From Candidatus Nealsoniibacteriota bacterium (GTDB lineage: Bacteria; Patescibacteriota; Minisyncoccia; Minisyncoccales; PWPS01), in assembly GCA_003551845.1 (NCBI GenBank), contig PUNQ01000056.1:1-54069 (forward strand): DNA of 54,069 bases, in the 5' to 3' direction. The position numbers were made by a program, and so were the translations under genes. Positions 26,335 to 32,910 of the stretch are shown here, one piece after another. Below the pieces are notes generated by a model. It searched no databases and had not been told where the DNA came from. It worked only from the letters and a program-made list of their open reading frames with translations. Position 1 is the first letter of the stretch; the number at the start of each line of letters is the position of its first letter.

Positions 26335-26365
26335 TTATATTAATCCACAAAAAAGACTATGTCAA
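26334..26365 (-). promoter_or_regulatory. promoter of the metal operon
   Basis: Minus-strand TTGACA (26365-26360) and TATAAT (26339-26334) are both perfect but 20 bases apart; TAATAT at 17 bases is an alternative -10. The CsoR-like palindrome starts at the end of the -10, so a bound repressor would block polymerase. Confidence 0.65.
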
Positions 26366-26408
26366 GAAACCTAAGCCTTTTAAAATTTGTTAGTAGAAAT
26401 CGAAAAGT

Positions 26409-27572
26409 TTATTCTTTGATGCAGCGAATTGAAACTCCGACCCTATCGGAAAATACAAAATCACCGACAGAAGTATGATCATGAGAGAAATATATTCCCT
26501 TTATTTCTATATCTCCATCTTCACTTTCAGGATCTATTGAGGAGCTCCACCAATGTCCGTGAGTCCCCACTCTATTCAACTTATAGGAAAAGTCAGACCA
26601 ATCAACTCCTTGATACCCGCCCGGTAGAGCTAAAAAATCAATCTCTCCACAAAATTCACTCCCCTCTTCCGTACACCAATCTTCCTGGGGATCTTTTAAT
26701 GCATTACTATACACTTCACCGGAGTCGTCGATTTCGTAACCATTATCAAGAAGCCAGCTTTTTAAATCCTCCCAATCTGAATCGGTTGGTATATACCAGT
26801 CATCCGGACACAGTCCTTGAACCCCTTCTTCAGGAGGATCTCCTTCATAATCCCATGCTACGGCCGCCGGCCATTGATAGAGAACATTGCCGTAATCGTT
26901 AGTTCCATCATTTGCATCAGAGCACATAGTAGGGTCTTCCTCTTCATCCCACCAACCTTCTGGTGACTCCGTACTATCCCCGGTATCAACATAATTTTCA
27001 CATTCATGCCTAAGATCTTCAGCCATCCAACATTGCTCTCCGATCATAACCGTGTCATAAGTTTCTCCGTCCCTACTGTCAACCAAAGCATCTCCACAGG
27101 CAAAATCATTCTCTCTCCTCTCAGTTTCACAAATTCCTACCTCTCTGGTTTCTGCCAGAGGAGCACAAACGGTAACATCATTTATCTCATTTATTGCTAT
27201 TTCATAACCCGTGCTAACCTCATTCTCTCCAACTGCCGGATCAATCGGTATATCATTCATGTAATCAGGGACTAAGGGGGAGAGATCAACTAAATCATTT
27301 TCTGCACAATCTTCAAAATCAAAATGATTCGTATTGCAAATCTCTTTGGGCTCGGAAGGTAAGTCTATATCCGGAAACCCTCCCGCTCGACTGACTCGAT
27401 ATGATAGAAGGCTTTGGTATATTGAACTTGTGTCCGAATCTCGAGCCGAATCTCTCGCTGCAGCAAACTGCCGCCCCGGATTTGTTGCTACAATCACGAT
27501 TGCTGACAATATTGCAATTATTCCTATTGTCATCAAAAATTCAATTAGAGTAAATCCTTTATTTTTATTCAT
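26409..27572 (-). CDS. type IV prepilin-like protein with a FISUMP domain
   Basis: 387 residues. Prepilin leader MNKNKG|FTLIEF with the conserved glycine and glutamate at +5, followed by a hydrophobic helix (about residues 7-30). A pilin head follows (residues 30-140) with NPGRQFAAARDSARDSD and DIDLPSEPKEICNTN, closely paralogous to the prepilin at 30018-31538. Residues 155-387 are a FISUMP-type domain (DTVMIGEQCWMAEDLRHE, then LYQWPAA, ending GVSIRCIKE), a secreted domain often found as an adhesin or surface module. Probably a minor or display pilin. Own promoter; no pilus assembly genes nearby. Confidence 0.85.
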   Translation of the reverse strand: MNKNKGFTLIEFLMTIGIIAILSAIVIVATNPGRQFAAARDSARDSDTSSIYQSLLSYRVSRAGGFPDIDLPSEPKEICNTNHFDFEDCAENDLVDLSPLVPDYMNDIPIDPAVGENEVSTGYEIAINEINDVTVCAPLAETREVGICETERRENDFACGDALVDSRDGETYDTVMIGEQCWMAEDLRHECENYVDTGDSTESPEGWWDEEEDPTMCSDANDGTNDYGNVLYQWPAAVAWDYEGDPPEEGVQGLCPDDWYIPTDSDWEDLKSWLLDNGYEIDDSGEVYSNALKDPQEDWCTEEGSEFCGEIDFLALPGGYQGVDWSDFSYKLNRVGTHGHWWSSSIDPESEDGDIEIKGIYFSHDHTSVGDFVFSDRVGVSIRCIKE

Positions 27573-27605
27573 AAGATTAGATAAAATAATAATGATTACT
27601 ATTTA

Positions 27606-27633
27606 ATTATATAAATCCAACTAAAGATGTAAA
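27606..27633 (-). promoter_or_regulatory. promoter of the FISUMP prepilin
   Basis: Minus-strand TTTACA (27633-27628), 16 bases, perfect TATAAT (27611-27606), about 34 bases before the ATG. Confidence 0.6.
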
Positions 27634-27645
27634 GTAAAATCTCGG

Positions 27646-27691
27646 GAGAGGTCAGGCCTCTCACAAGTTAGAGAGAGGTCAGGCCTCTCTC
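27646..27691. repeat. two tandem hairpins with the same loop
   Basis: GAGAGG-TCAGG-CCTCTC (27646-27662) and GAGAGAGG-TCAGG-CCTCTCTC (27671-27691), eight bases apart. The repeated unit AGAGGTCAGGCCTCT is nearly palindromic as DNA. No T run follows on either strand. Confidence 0.7.
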
Positions 27692-27741
27692 ATACGATTT
27701 ATATTTTGTGGGTTTTGTGATGTATTGATTTGAATATAAAA

Positions 27742-27765
27742 ACCACCTCCCTTCCGGGAGATGGT
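27742..27765 (-). terminator. intrinsic terminator of the small RNA
   Basis: Minus-strand ACCATCTCCC-GGAA-GGGAGGTGGT followed by TTTTTAT; ten pairs with a GNRA loop. Confidence 0.88.
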
Positions 27766-27899
27766 CTTTGGTGCACCTCGTCACTCATAAAAAATCTGAG
27801 AATTTTTCAAGTGGGTGCCTCAGCCTCAGCCCACGGGCTAAGGATCATTTGCGGCTCCCTTAAGTGTTGATGTATCAGACTTTATGCTAACGAGGTGCA
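27742..27899 (-). ncRNA. candidate small RNA gene, family unknown
   Basis: A transcript of about 160 nt is delimited by a consensus promoter and an intrinsic terminator. The first bases TGCACCTCGT (27899-27890) pair perfectly with ACGAGGTGCA (27781-27772). Inside, CATAAA (27886-27881) pairs with TTTATG (27791-27786) and GTCTGA (27880-27875) with TCAGAT (27799-27794, one G-U). A large asymmetric bubble then encloses a hairpin CCTTAGCC-CGTG-GGCTGAGG (27843-27824). The rod-with-bubble outline recalls 6S RNA, but I see no other 6S feature; the SRP core motif is absent. There is no open frame of note inside. Confidence 0.7.
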
Positions 27900-27904
27900 A
27901 TCTA

Positions 27905-27934
27905 ATTATATTACTTGTCCGATCGAAGTGTCAA
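27905..27934 (-). promoter_or_regulatory. promoter of the small RNA
   Basis: Minus-strand TTGACA (27934-27929), 18 bases, TATAAT (27910-27905); both boxes perfect. Expected start lies at about 27899, exactly at the closing stem of the RNA. The -35 sits four bases after the stop of the adenylate-kinase-like gene. Confidence 0.82.
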
Positions 27935-27937
27935 CCG

Positions 27938-29011
27938 TCAAGATTTACGCAAAATGTCCGCAAGTTGACCGATGAATGAAACCACTGCCGGCGGTGCCAA
28001 CAGGCTGTAACTTTTTACCCCTTCGTCATCTTCGATAGTCCAAGGAATCTCCTCCGTTTCCACTTTCTCTTTTTTTGCATTCCAACTGTGTACGTATTCC
28101 GGAGTAAGTTCATAGTCGGAAACATAATTTTCAGCTTTGTCCACGGGAATCGCATTTCTAACCAAAACCTTGGGAATTCCGTGAAGCTGAAAGGCTTGTT
28201 TTATTAATTTTTCATCCAAATCGAGTCGCTCCCTGAGCGGCTTTATTCCTTTTTCGTCTCCTTCTTTTCTTACCATCCTCACCTCTTTACAGTCGGGGTT
28301 ATCACAAATCAAATGAAATTCATCATTTTCTTTGTCGTACTCCACTTTGGATGTCGGTAAAAGTTTCAAATTTCTGGAAGTGTTACATTCCGGGCAAATC
28401 CTTCTGTATTTTATCCTTTCGTCTATAATCGTTTCCGGAACGTCAATAAGCGCAAAAATGTCGACATCATCCCTGTAACCGATAAGATCCCTGAAAAAGA
28501 GCGAATAACTGATTTGATCCATATTTCTGGGAAAGCCGTCAATGAAAAGCACCTTTCTGCCTCTTTTGGCAATTTCTCTTTTTATCAGAGTTAAAATTAA
28601 CGGTGTGGGCAAAAGAGATTCGGTGCTTCTTCCTTCCAAGCGGGCGACAATTTCGTCAATCTCAATCCATCCTCTGTAATTTTCTTCCAGAAAATCAATA
28701 AGTTTTTCCCTTTTTTCTTCATCTTTTAACTCCTCATCCACTTCCCTGATCATGTCTCCCACTGAGAAATGCTCCACTTTATCCTTTCCGATCGCATCGG
28801 CAACCATCTTCGAGTAAGTTCCTTTGCCGGCACTCTTTTTACCCAATAGGTAGACTACGAAAGTGTTGTTTTTAAGGAATTCTCGTATATCTTCTATATC
28901 TTTTCCCGACTTGAATTCAAAATACTTTTTTCTTTCTTCAGGGTCGGAAAGATCGAACTTACGATCATCTTTAACTTTTGTTTTGTAAATCGGAAACTCT
29001 ATACCTTTCAT
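27938..29011 (-). CDS. adenylate-kinase-like protein with zinc LID and extensions
   Basis: 357 residues. An N-terminal extension of about 48 residues precedes a P-loop GKKSAGKGT (57-65), then FSVGDMIREVDEEL in the NMP-binding region and LFIDGFPRNMDQ. The LID (roughly 205-240) has four cysteines, CPECN and CDNPDC, as in zinc-type adenylate kinases. A C-terminal extension of about 70 residues follows (PWTIEDDEGVKSYSLLAPP). The body clearly belongs to the nucleoside monophosphate kinase family; the substrate is uncertain because another, ordinary adk exists at 2700-3269. Followed by the small RNA promoter. Confidence 0.8.
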   Translation of the reverse strand: MKGIEFPIYKTKVKDDRKFDLSDPEERKKYFEFKSGKDIEDIREFLKNNTFVVYLLGKKSAGKGTYSKMVADAIGKDKVEHFSVGDMIREVDEELKDEEKREKLIDFLEENYRGWIEIDEIVARLEGRSTESLLPTPLILTLIKREIAKRGRKVLFIDGFPRNMDQISYSLFFRDLIGYRDDVDIFALIDVPETIIDERIKYRRICPECNTSRNLKLLPTSKVEYDKENDEFHLICDNPDCKEVRMVRKEGDEKGIKPLRERLDLDEKLIKQAFQLHGIPKVLVRNAIPVDKAENYVSDYELTPEYVHSWNAKKEKVETEEIPWTIEDDEGVKSYSLLAPPAVVSFIGQLADILRKS

Positions 29012-29037
29012 ATCTTTTTTTGTTTATCTTATATTTT

Positions 29038-29736
29038 TTATCTTTTTAACGGCTCACCCTCTTTTATTATTTTCAGAGCCTCCTCCGGCGCATCGACCAC
29101 CTTGATCAAGTCCAAATCTTCTTGGCTTATTGTTTTATATTCTTCCAGAAGCGTATCTTTCATCCAATCGATTAACGGTTGCCAATAATCTTTTCCCACC
29201 GCCACCAGCGCAACCGGCTGGGGCAATTTTTCGGTTTGCATCAAGGTTAGCATTTCAAAAAGCTCATCCAAGGTTCCGAAACCACCGGGAAAAAACACGT
29301 AACCGTAAGAGGCATAAGAAAGCATCACTTTTCTGGTGAAAAAATAGTGAAATCCGACTGACTTTTTGAGATAATCATTGGCTTTTTCTCCTTCATTTCT
29401 AAGCTGGATATTTATACCCACCGACTCACCATCCTTCTCATAAGCTCCCCGGTTGGCCGCCTCCATTATTCCCGGACCACCTCCGGTAACCACCGCATAA
29501 TCATTTTCAACCAAAAGCTCGGCAAGCTTCCTGGCTTTCTCATAGTGCGGATTATCTTCATCGAATCTACTGGAGCCGAAAAAAGAAACCGACCTGTTAA
29601 AATCAGCCACGAATTGGAATCCTTCCACGAACTCGGCCATTATCCTGAAAATCCTCCATTGAAAGGTTTCTCTGAAATCTTTCTCCGGAAACGGAAAATA
29701 TTGGTCTTCAAAGTTTTCTTTTTCTTTATTTTTCAT
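29038..29736 (-). CDS. LOG-family protein (TIGR00730 Rossmann fold)
   Basis: 232 residues of the family that includes cytokinin riboside monophosphate phosphoribohydrolases (once called lysine decarboxylase-like). Signatures: SFFGSSRF near residue 51, GGGPGIMEAANRGA (about 90-103) and FFPGGFGTLDELFE (about 150-163), the nucleotide-binding and catalytic PGGxGTxxE motif. Likely hydrolyses nucleoside 5'-monophosphates; no cytokinin role is implied in a bacterium of this type. 26 bases upstream of the adenylate-kinase-like gene, so probably one transcript of nucleotide-handling enzymes. Confidence 0.88.
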   Translation of the reverse strand: MKNKEKENFEDQYFPFPEKDFRETFQWRIFRIMAEFVEGFQFVADFNRSVSFFGSSRFDEDNPHYEKARKLAELLVENDYAVVTGGGPGIMEAANRGAYEKDGESVGINIQLRNEGEKANDYLKKSVGFHYFFTRKVMLSYASYGYVFFPGGFGTLDELFEMLTLMQTEKLPQPVALVAVGKDYWQPLIDWMKDTLLEEYKTISQEDLDLIKVVDAPEEALKIIKEGEPLKR

Positions 29737-29753
29737 AATTTTTTGGTTTTAAT

Positions 29754-29781
29754 ATTCTATCACTTTCAATCTCTTTTTCAA
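29754..29781 (-). promoter_or_regulatory. promoter of the LOG-family gene
   Basis: Minus-strand TTGAAA (29781-29776), 16 bases, TAGAAT (29759-29754), about 18 bases before the ATG. Confidence 0.5.
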
Positions 29782-29934
29782 CTTTTTAATTTTATCATTA
29801 AAAGATAAAAGATAAAATTAAAAACCCTAAAAGCAACATCCACTCTTCGTGTGAAGCTCAACCTCACTCACATTCATACTCTCACTTGCTATCCCGGGCT
29901 TAGCACTTTAACTTGCATCTGCTTGTCAATAGAT

Positions 29935-29963
29935 GATAAAACGGACAAAGAGACCGTTTTATC
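29935..29963. terminator. strong inverted repeat, terminator-like
   Basis: GATAAAACGG-acaaagaga-CCGTTTTATC, ten perfect pairs. T-rich stem ends but no long T run; may work in both directions. Confidence 0.5.
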
Positions 29964-29969
29964 TTAAAA

Positions 29970-29994
29970 AGCAAGATTTTCTCACAAGAAAATC
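29970..29994 (-). terminator. intrinsic terminator of the GLUG prepilin
   Basis: Minus-strand GATTTTC-ttgtga-GAAAATC followed by TTGCTTTTT, 24 bases after the prepilin stop. Between here and 29737 no open frame is visible; the sequence contains GCTA-AGCCCGGGA-TAGC (29889-29905) and other small repeats. Confidence 0.6.
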
Positions 29995-30017
29995 AATTAA
30001 GATATCGCTTGTTTCCC

Positions 30018-31538
30018 TTACTCATTAAATTGAAACCACAATTTGGGATAATCTTGAAGATTATCTATAAACCAAATGGCAGTATCTTCATTTCCGTCAT
30101 GATTACCCTCTTCAACCATGTCCCAATCCACATTATTTGTTGTATAGGTGTCTATATCCTGCATCTCCGCTGTAGTTTTACCCGTTCCCATTTCTGATTG
30201 GGTGGTTTCGGAAGCTTCCGTATCCCAGAAATTGTCTATGTCATCAGTATCACCCTCTTTGCGACCACAAAAACCTCCAATGTTCGATTCTCCAACAGGC
30301 TCCCCGATAGAGTAGGAATTTTCAATAGAGGCGTCCCAAGCAAGTCCTACAAAGCCCCCGACACTGTCATCTCCATCTACATCACCCATAGCGTAAGAAT
30401 TTATAATATGACCATCCGTGTATCCCGCAAGTCCACCAACATTATCTTCTCCACTTACATCAGCTGCAGCATAAGAATTGACGATACTACCACCCTGCAT
30501 CTGCCCTACAATCCCACCCACATCCCGATCTCCACCATCTCCGGTTACGGCTCCTATCATATAAGAGTTATTAATCGTGGCATCACCATTGAAACTATGA
30601 AGGTCTCCCACCAAACCACCCGTGCGAGTTTCTCCATTTACGGTTCCTATCATATAAGAGTTATCAATAGTTCCTCCATACATACCACCTACAAAACTTC
30701 CAATTGCAGACCCTTCACCATTTACCTCACCCGTCATACCGAGATTTTTTATCGTTCCCCCATTGTCCAGCACAGAAAATAATGCTATATACCAAGTTTC
30801 CGTTTCGTGTCCGATATTTATGTTCTGAATTTCATGTCCCGCTCCGTCGAGATCACCTTCAAAAGCAGGAAGAGACCACCAAGAACCACCTATGGGAGTA
30901 AAATAATCATTGTAATGCTCACTCCAATCAATATCGTTGGTTAAGACATAAGAGTCATCCATCTGCCAATCGTCATATTTATCCGTAGGATTGCCTTCAT
31001 CATCTTCACCCGTACCCCAGTTATCACCATCTTCGTGACCGTAACCTATATTTTGCAAGTCGGCAGGGGATGACACCCTCCAAGAGCATGCTCCCAGAAA
31101 TATATCTTTATCTTTCTCCGCATGAAGAACCTCTACACACAGATCTCCGGTTGTGGGGCTTTTCCTTATTTTATAACCGGTTCCATCTTCGCCCGTCCCC
31201 ACTTTCGGGTCAACCGGTATTCTGTCAATATAAGTGGGAACCAATGAAGAAAGATCAACCAAACCTTCACAATCGGGATTTTCCAAATTCGTGTTACATA
31301 TTTCCGTAAGTTCCGAAGGTAAATCAATATCACCCCAGCTTCCTCTGTTTGTCATTCGATAATAATCCAAAGAAGTATATAAGCTCTTTATATGAGAATC
31401 ACGAGCCGTGTTTCTTATAGCGGCAAATCGGCCTCCGGGATTTAGAGTTATGATAACGGCACCGGTTAAAACGGCAATTATCCCGATAACTATGAGAAGT
31501 TCAATAAAAGTGAATCCTTTTTTGTCGTTTGAAAACAT
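30018..31538 (-). CDS. type IV prepilin-like protein with GLUG repeats
   Basis: 506 residues. Prepilin leader NDKKG|FTFIELLIVIGIIAVLTGAVII with glutamate at +5. The head (residues 30-145) matches the FISUMP prepilin at 26409-27572: NPGGRFAAIRNTARDS, DIDLPSELTEICNTN, LVDLSSLVP, IPVDPKVG. From about residue 150 it changes to a different module: a region with SSPADLQNIG and then at least five GLUG repeats of about 25 residues (IGSFVGGM, TGGLVGDL, VGGIVGQM, VGGLAGYT, VGGFVGLA), each with a following NSYxxGxV strand, expected to form a beta-helix. Likely an exposed adhesive pilin. Confidence 0.86.
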   Translation of the reverse strand: MFSNDKKGFTFIELLIVIGIIAVLTGAVIITLNPGGRFAAIRNTARDSHIKSLYTSLDYYRMTNRGSWGDIDLPSELTEICNTNLENPDCEGLVDLSSLVPTYIDRIPVDPKVGTGEDGTGYKIRKSPTTGDLCVEVLHAEKDKDIFLGACSWRVSSPADLQNIGYGHEDGDNWGTGEDDEGNPTDKYDDWQMDDSYVLTNDIDWSEHYNDYFTPIGGSWWSLPAFEGDLDGAGHEIQNINIGHETETWYIALFSVLDNGGTIKNLGMTGEVNGEGSAIGSFVGGMYGGTIDNSYMIGTVNGETRTGGLVGDLHSFNGDATINNSYMIGAVTGDGGDRDVGGIVGQMQGGSIVNSYAAADVSGEDNVGGLAGYTDGHIINSYAMGDVDGDDSVGGFVGLAWDASIENSYSIGEPVGESNIGGFCGRKEGDTDDIDNFWDTEASETTQSEMGTGKTTAEMQDIDTYTTNNVDWDMVEEGNHDGNEDTAIWFIDNLQDYPKLWFQFNE

Positions 31539-31564
31539 CGATTATAAAAAATGTATATTGGTTA

Positions 31565-31593
31565 ATTATAAATTAATTGCCTTTTAGCAGCAA
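31565..31593 (-). promoter_or_regulatory. promoter of the GLUG prepilin
   Basis: Minus-strand TTGCTG (31593-31588), 17 bases, perfect TATAAT (31570-31565), about 27 bases before the ATG. A second TATAAT lies almost on the start codon and is too close to be the -10. Confidence 0.5.
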
Positions 31594-31661
31594 ATCCTTT
31601 AAGTTTCATAGCCCCATTTTAAGCCCAACGGGTGTAAAAAATTTGAAAGTATGTAAAAATT

Positions 31662-32513
31662 TTATTCGAATTGAATCCTCAAATTACCATCCCGAAAAGT
31701 CTTATGCAGATTTATCCCCAAATCTTCAAAAGTTTCCATCGTTTCTTCGTGAGGGTGTCCGTAACGGTTGTCTTTTCCCGCACTTATCAATGCAATTTCC
31801 GGAGAAACTTTTTTTATAAAATCATGATCCGAAGAAGTGGAAGAGCCGTGATGACCCACTTTCAGGACTTCCGAAGGAATCTCCATCACTCTGCACCATC
31901 CGTAATCCGCATCCCGACACTTTTTTTCCCATTCGAGTAATCTATTTTCCTGAGCTTTATAAGCGTCTCCCATAAAAAGAACCGCTCCGTCATCGTGAAT
32001 CAATCTGTTTATTACCGAGCTTTCATTAAGAGATTTTGAAAAATCATAATCTTCAACCGGATACAAGACATCCAGATAAGCGTTTCCCAGATCAACTCTC
32101 TGCCCTCTGTAAGCTTTCTTGCTTTTAACGCCTTCCAGGAGCATCTCCCACTCCCTGTAAAGCAGGCTGTCATGAGGCTGCTTATTCCATAGGACTTTTT
32201 CCACTTCATACTTTTCCAAAACGGCAACCAGTCCGGACAAGTGATCGGCGTGAGCATGGCTGAGAATCATCAAGTCAATCCTTCTGTCCCAAAAAGAAAG
32301 TTCCCGACTAAGGTGCGGAATTATCTTTTTCCCGGGCCCTCCGTCAATCAGGATGTTGTGTCCTTTTTCGGTTCTTATTAAGGCGGCATCTCCCTGGCCG
32401 ACGTCGAAAAAGACGACTTCCAGTTCTCTTTCTTTTCTCAAATCCAAAAAAATTGAAAGGGCAACTATATTGCAAAAAATCAAAAAGGCGATTAAGAGCT
32501 TTTTATTTTTCAT
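31662..32513 (-). CDS. ComEC/Rec2-like metallo-beta-lactamase-fold hydrolase
   Basis: 283 residues: an N-terminal membrane anchor (residues 5-22) and a metallo-beta-lactamase fold. Motifs: VFFDVGQGDAALI, ILIDGGPG, SHAHADHLSGL (zinc motif HxHxDH, near residue 87), FMGDA and LKVGHHGSSTSSD. This is the C-terminal domain of the DNA-uptake channel ComEC as a separate protein; in ComEC it is thought to act on the incoming strand. The channel part is not in the window. With the nearby prepilins this hints at DNA uptake, but the family also has other roles. Confidence 0.85.
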   Translation of the reverse strand: MKNKKLLIAFLIFCNIVALSIFLDLRKERELEVVFFDVGQGDAALIRTEKGHNILIDGGPGKKIIPHLSRELSFWDRRIDLMILSHAHADHLSGLVAVLEKYEVEKVLWNKQPHDSLLYREWEMLLEGVKSKKAYRGQRVDLGNAYLDVLYPVEDYDFSKSLNESSVINRLIHDDGAVLFMGDAYKAQENRLLEWEKKCRDADYGWCRVMEIPSEVLKVGHHGSSTSSDHDFIKKVSPEIALISAGKDNRYGHPHEETMETFEDLGINLHKTFRDGNLRIQFE

Positions 32514-32583
32514 CTCAATGTTTGCTTTTTATTCATATTACACCAAAAAAAGCTCTTTTCCAATTCGGATCCCTTAAACAACC

Positions 32584-32605
32584 AAAAACCACCGTGGTCG
32601 GTGGT
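32584..32605 (-). terminator. intrinsic terminator of the zinc-ribbon gene
   Basis: Minus-strand ACCACCG-ACCA-CGGTGGT followed by TTTTTGG. Confidence 0.8.
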
Positions 32606-32631
32606 CTTTGGAGGTAGAGAAACCTTTTAAA

Positions 32632-32793
32632 CTAATCGGCTTTCCCGAGGATCCTGAACATTTTAGTTCCACATTCAGGGCATTTTCCGGAAAGAGCTCT
32701 TCTTTTGGTTCCGCCCTTTCCTTTCATTACAACTTCTTTTTCGTCATCCATTTCTCTTTTCGCTTTACATTTTACACAATATGCTTCAGACAT
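32632..32793 (-). CDS. tiny zinc-ribbon protein, DUF5679-like
   Basis: 53 residues, read directly from the minus strand: ATG at 32793, TAG at 32634-32632. Two CxxC knuckles, YCVKC at residues 5-9 and CPECG at 38-42, are separated by a basic segment (KGKGGTKRRALSGK). This composition and length match the DUF5679 proteins common in candidate-phylum bacteria and some archaea. No Shine-Dalgarno; a strong terminator lies 27 bases after the stop. Function unknown, possibly nucleic-acid binding. Confidence 0.82.
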   Translation of the reverse strand: MSEAYCVKCKAKREMDDEKEVVMKGKGGTKRRALSGKCPECGTKMFRILGKAD

Positions 32794-32834
32794 TATTTTT
32801 AGAAATTGATTTTTCCAAGCCGACCTTTATTGAC

Positions 32835-32866
32835 TCGCACAAAAAATTCAAGTTCATTTGTACGAG
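32835..32866. repeat. inverted repeat upstream of the zinc-ribbon gene
   Basis: TCGCACAAA...TTTGTACGA around a 13-base centre, between the thiI stop and the small zinc-ribbon gene. Could be a terminator remnant or a leader hairpin; nothing decides. Confidence 0.35.
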
Positions 32867-32910
32867 ATTTAACTTGACTTGAGGTTATTATATATAAAGC
32901 TAATAAAAAA

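Larger units (their letters stand above)
27573..27741. other. spacer between the small RNA gene and the prepilin
   Basis: Together with the RNA gene to its right this is the only stretch over 300 bases without a protein gene (27573-27937). Besides the tandem hairpins and the prepilin promoter listed separately I see no open frame or further signal here. Confidence 0.6.

Noticed and set aside
27742-27899. Small RNA as SRP RNA or tmRNA
   Set aside because: No GGAA-capped SRP core with its asymmetric loop, and no tag frame or tRNA-like ends; the length also does not fit tmRNA.
29901-29929. Promoter from TTGACA at 29929-29924
   Set aside because: The position 17 bases downstream reads GTGCTA, a poor -10.
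30018-31538. GLUG repeats as a CRISPR or DNA repeat array
   Set aside because: Periodicity is at the protein level only; the DNA units differ and there are no spacers or cas genes.
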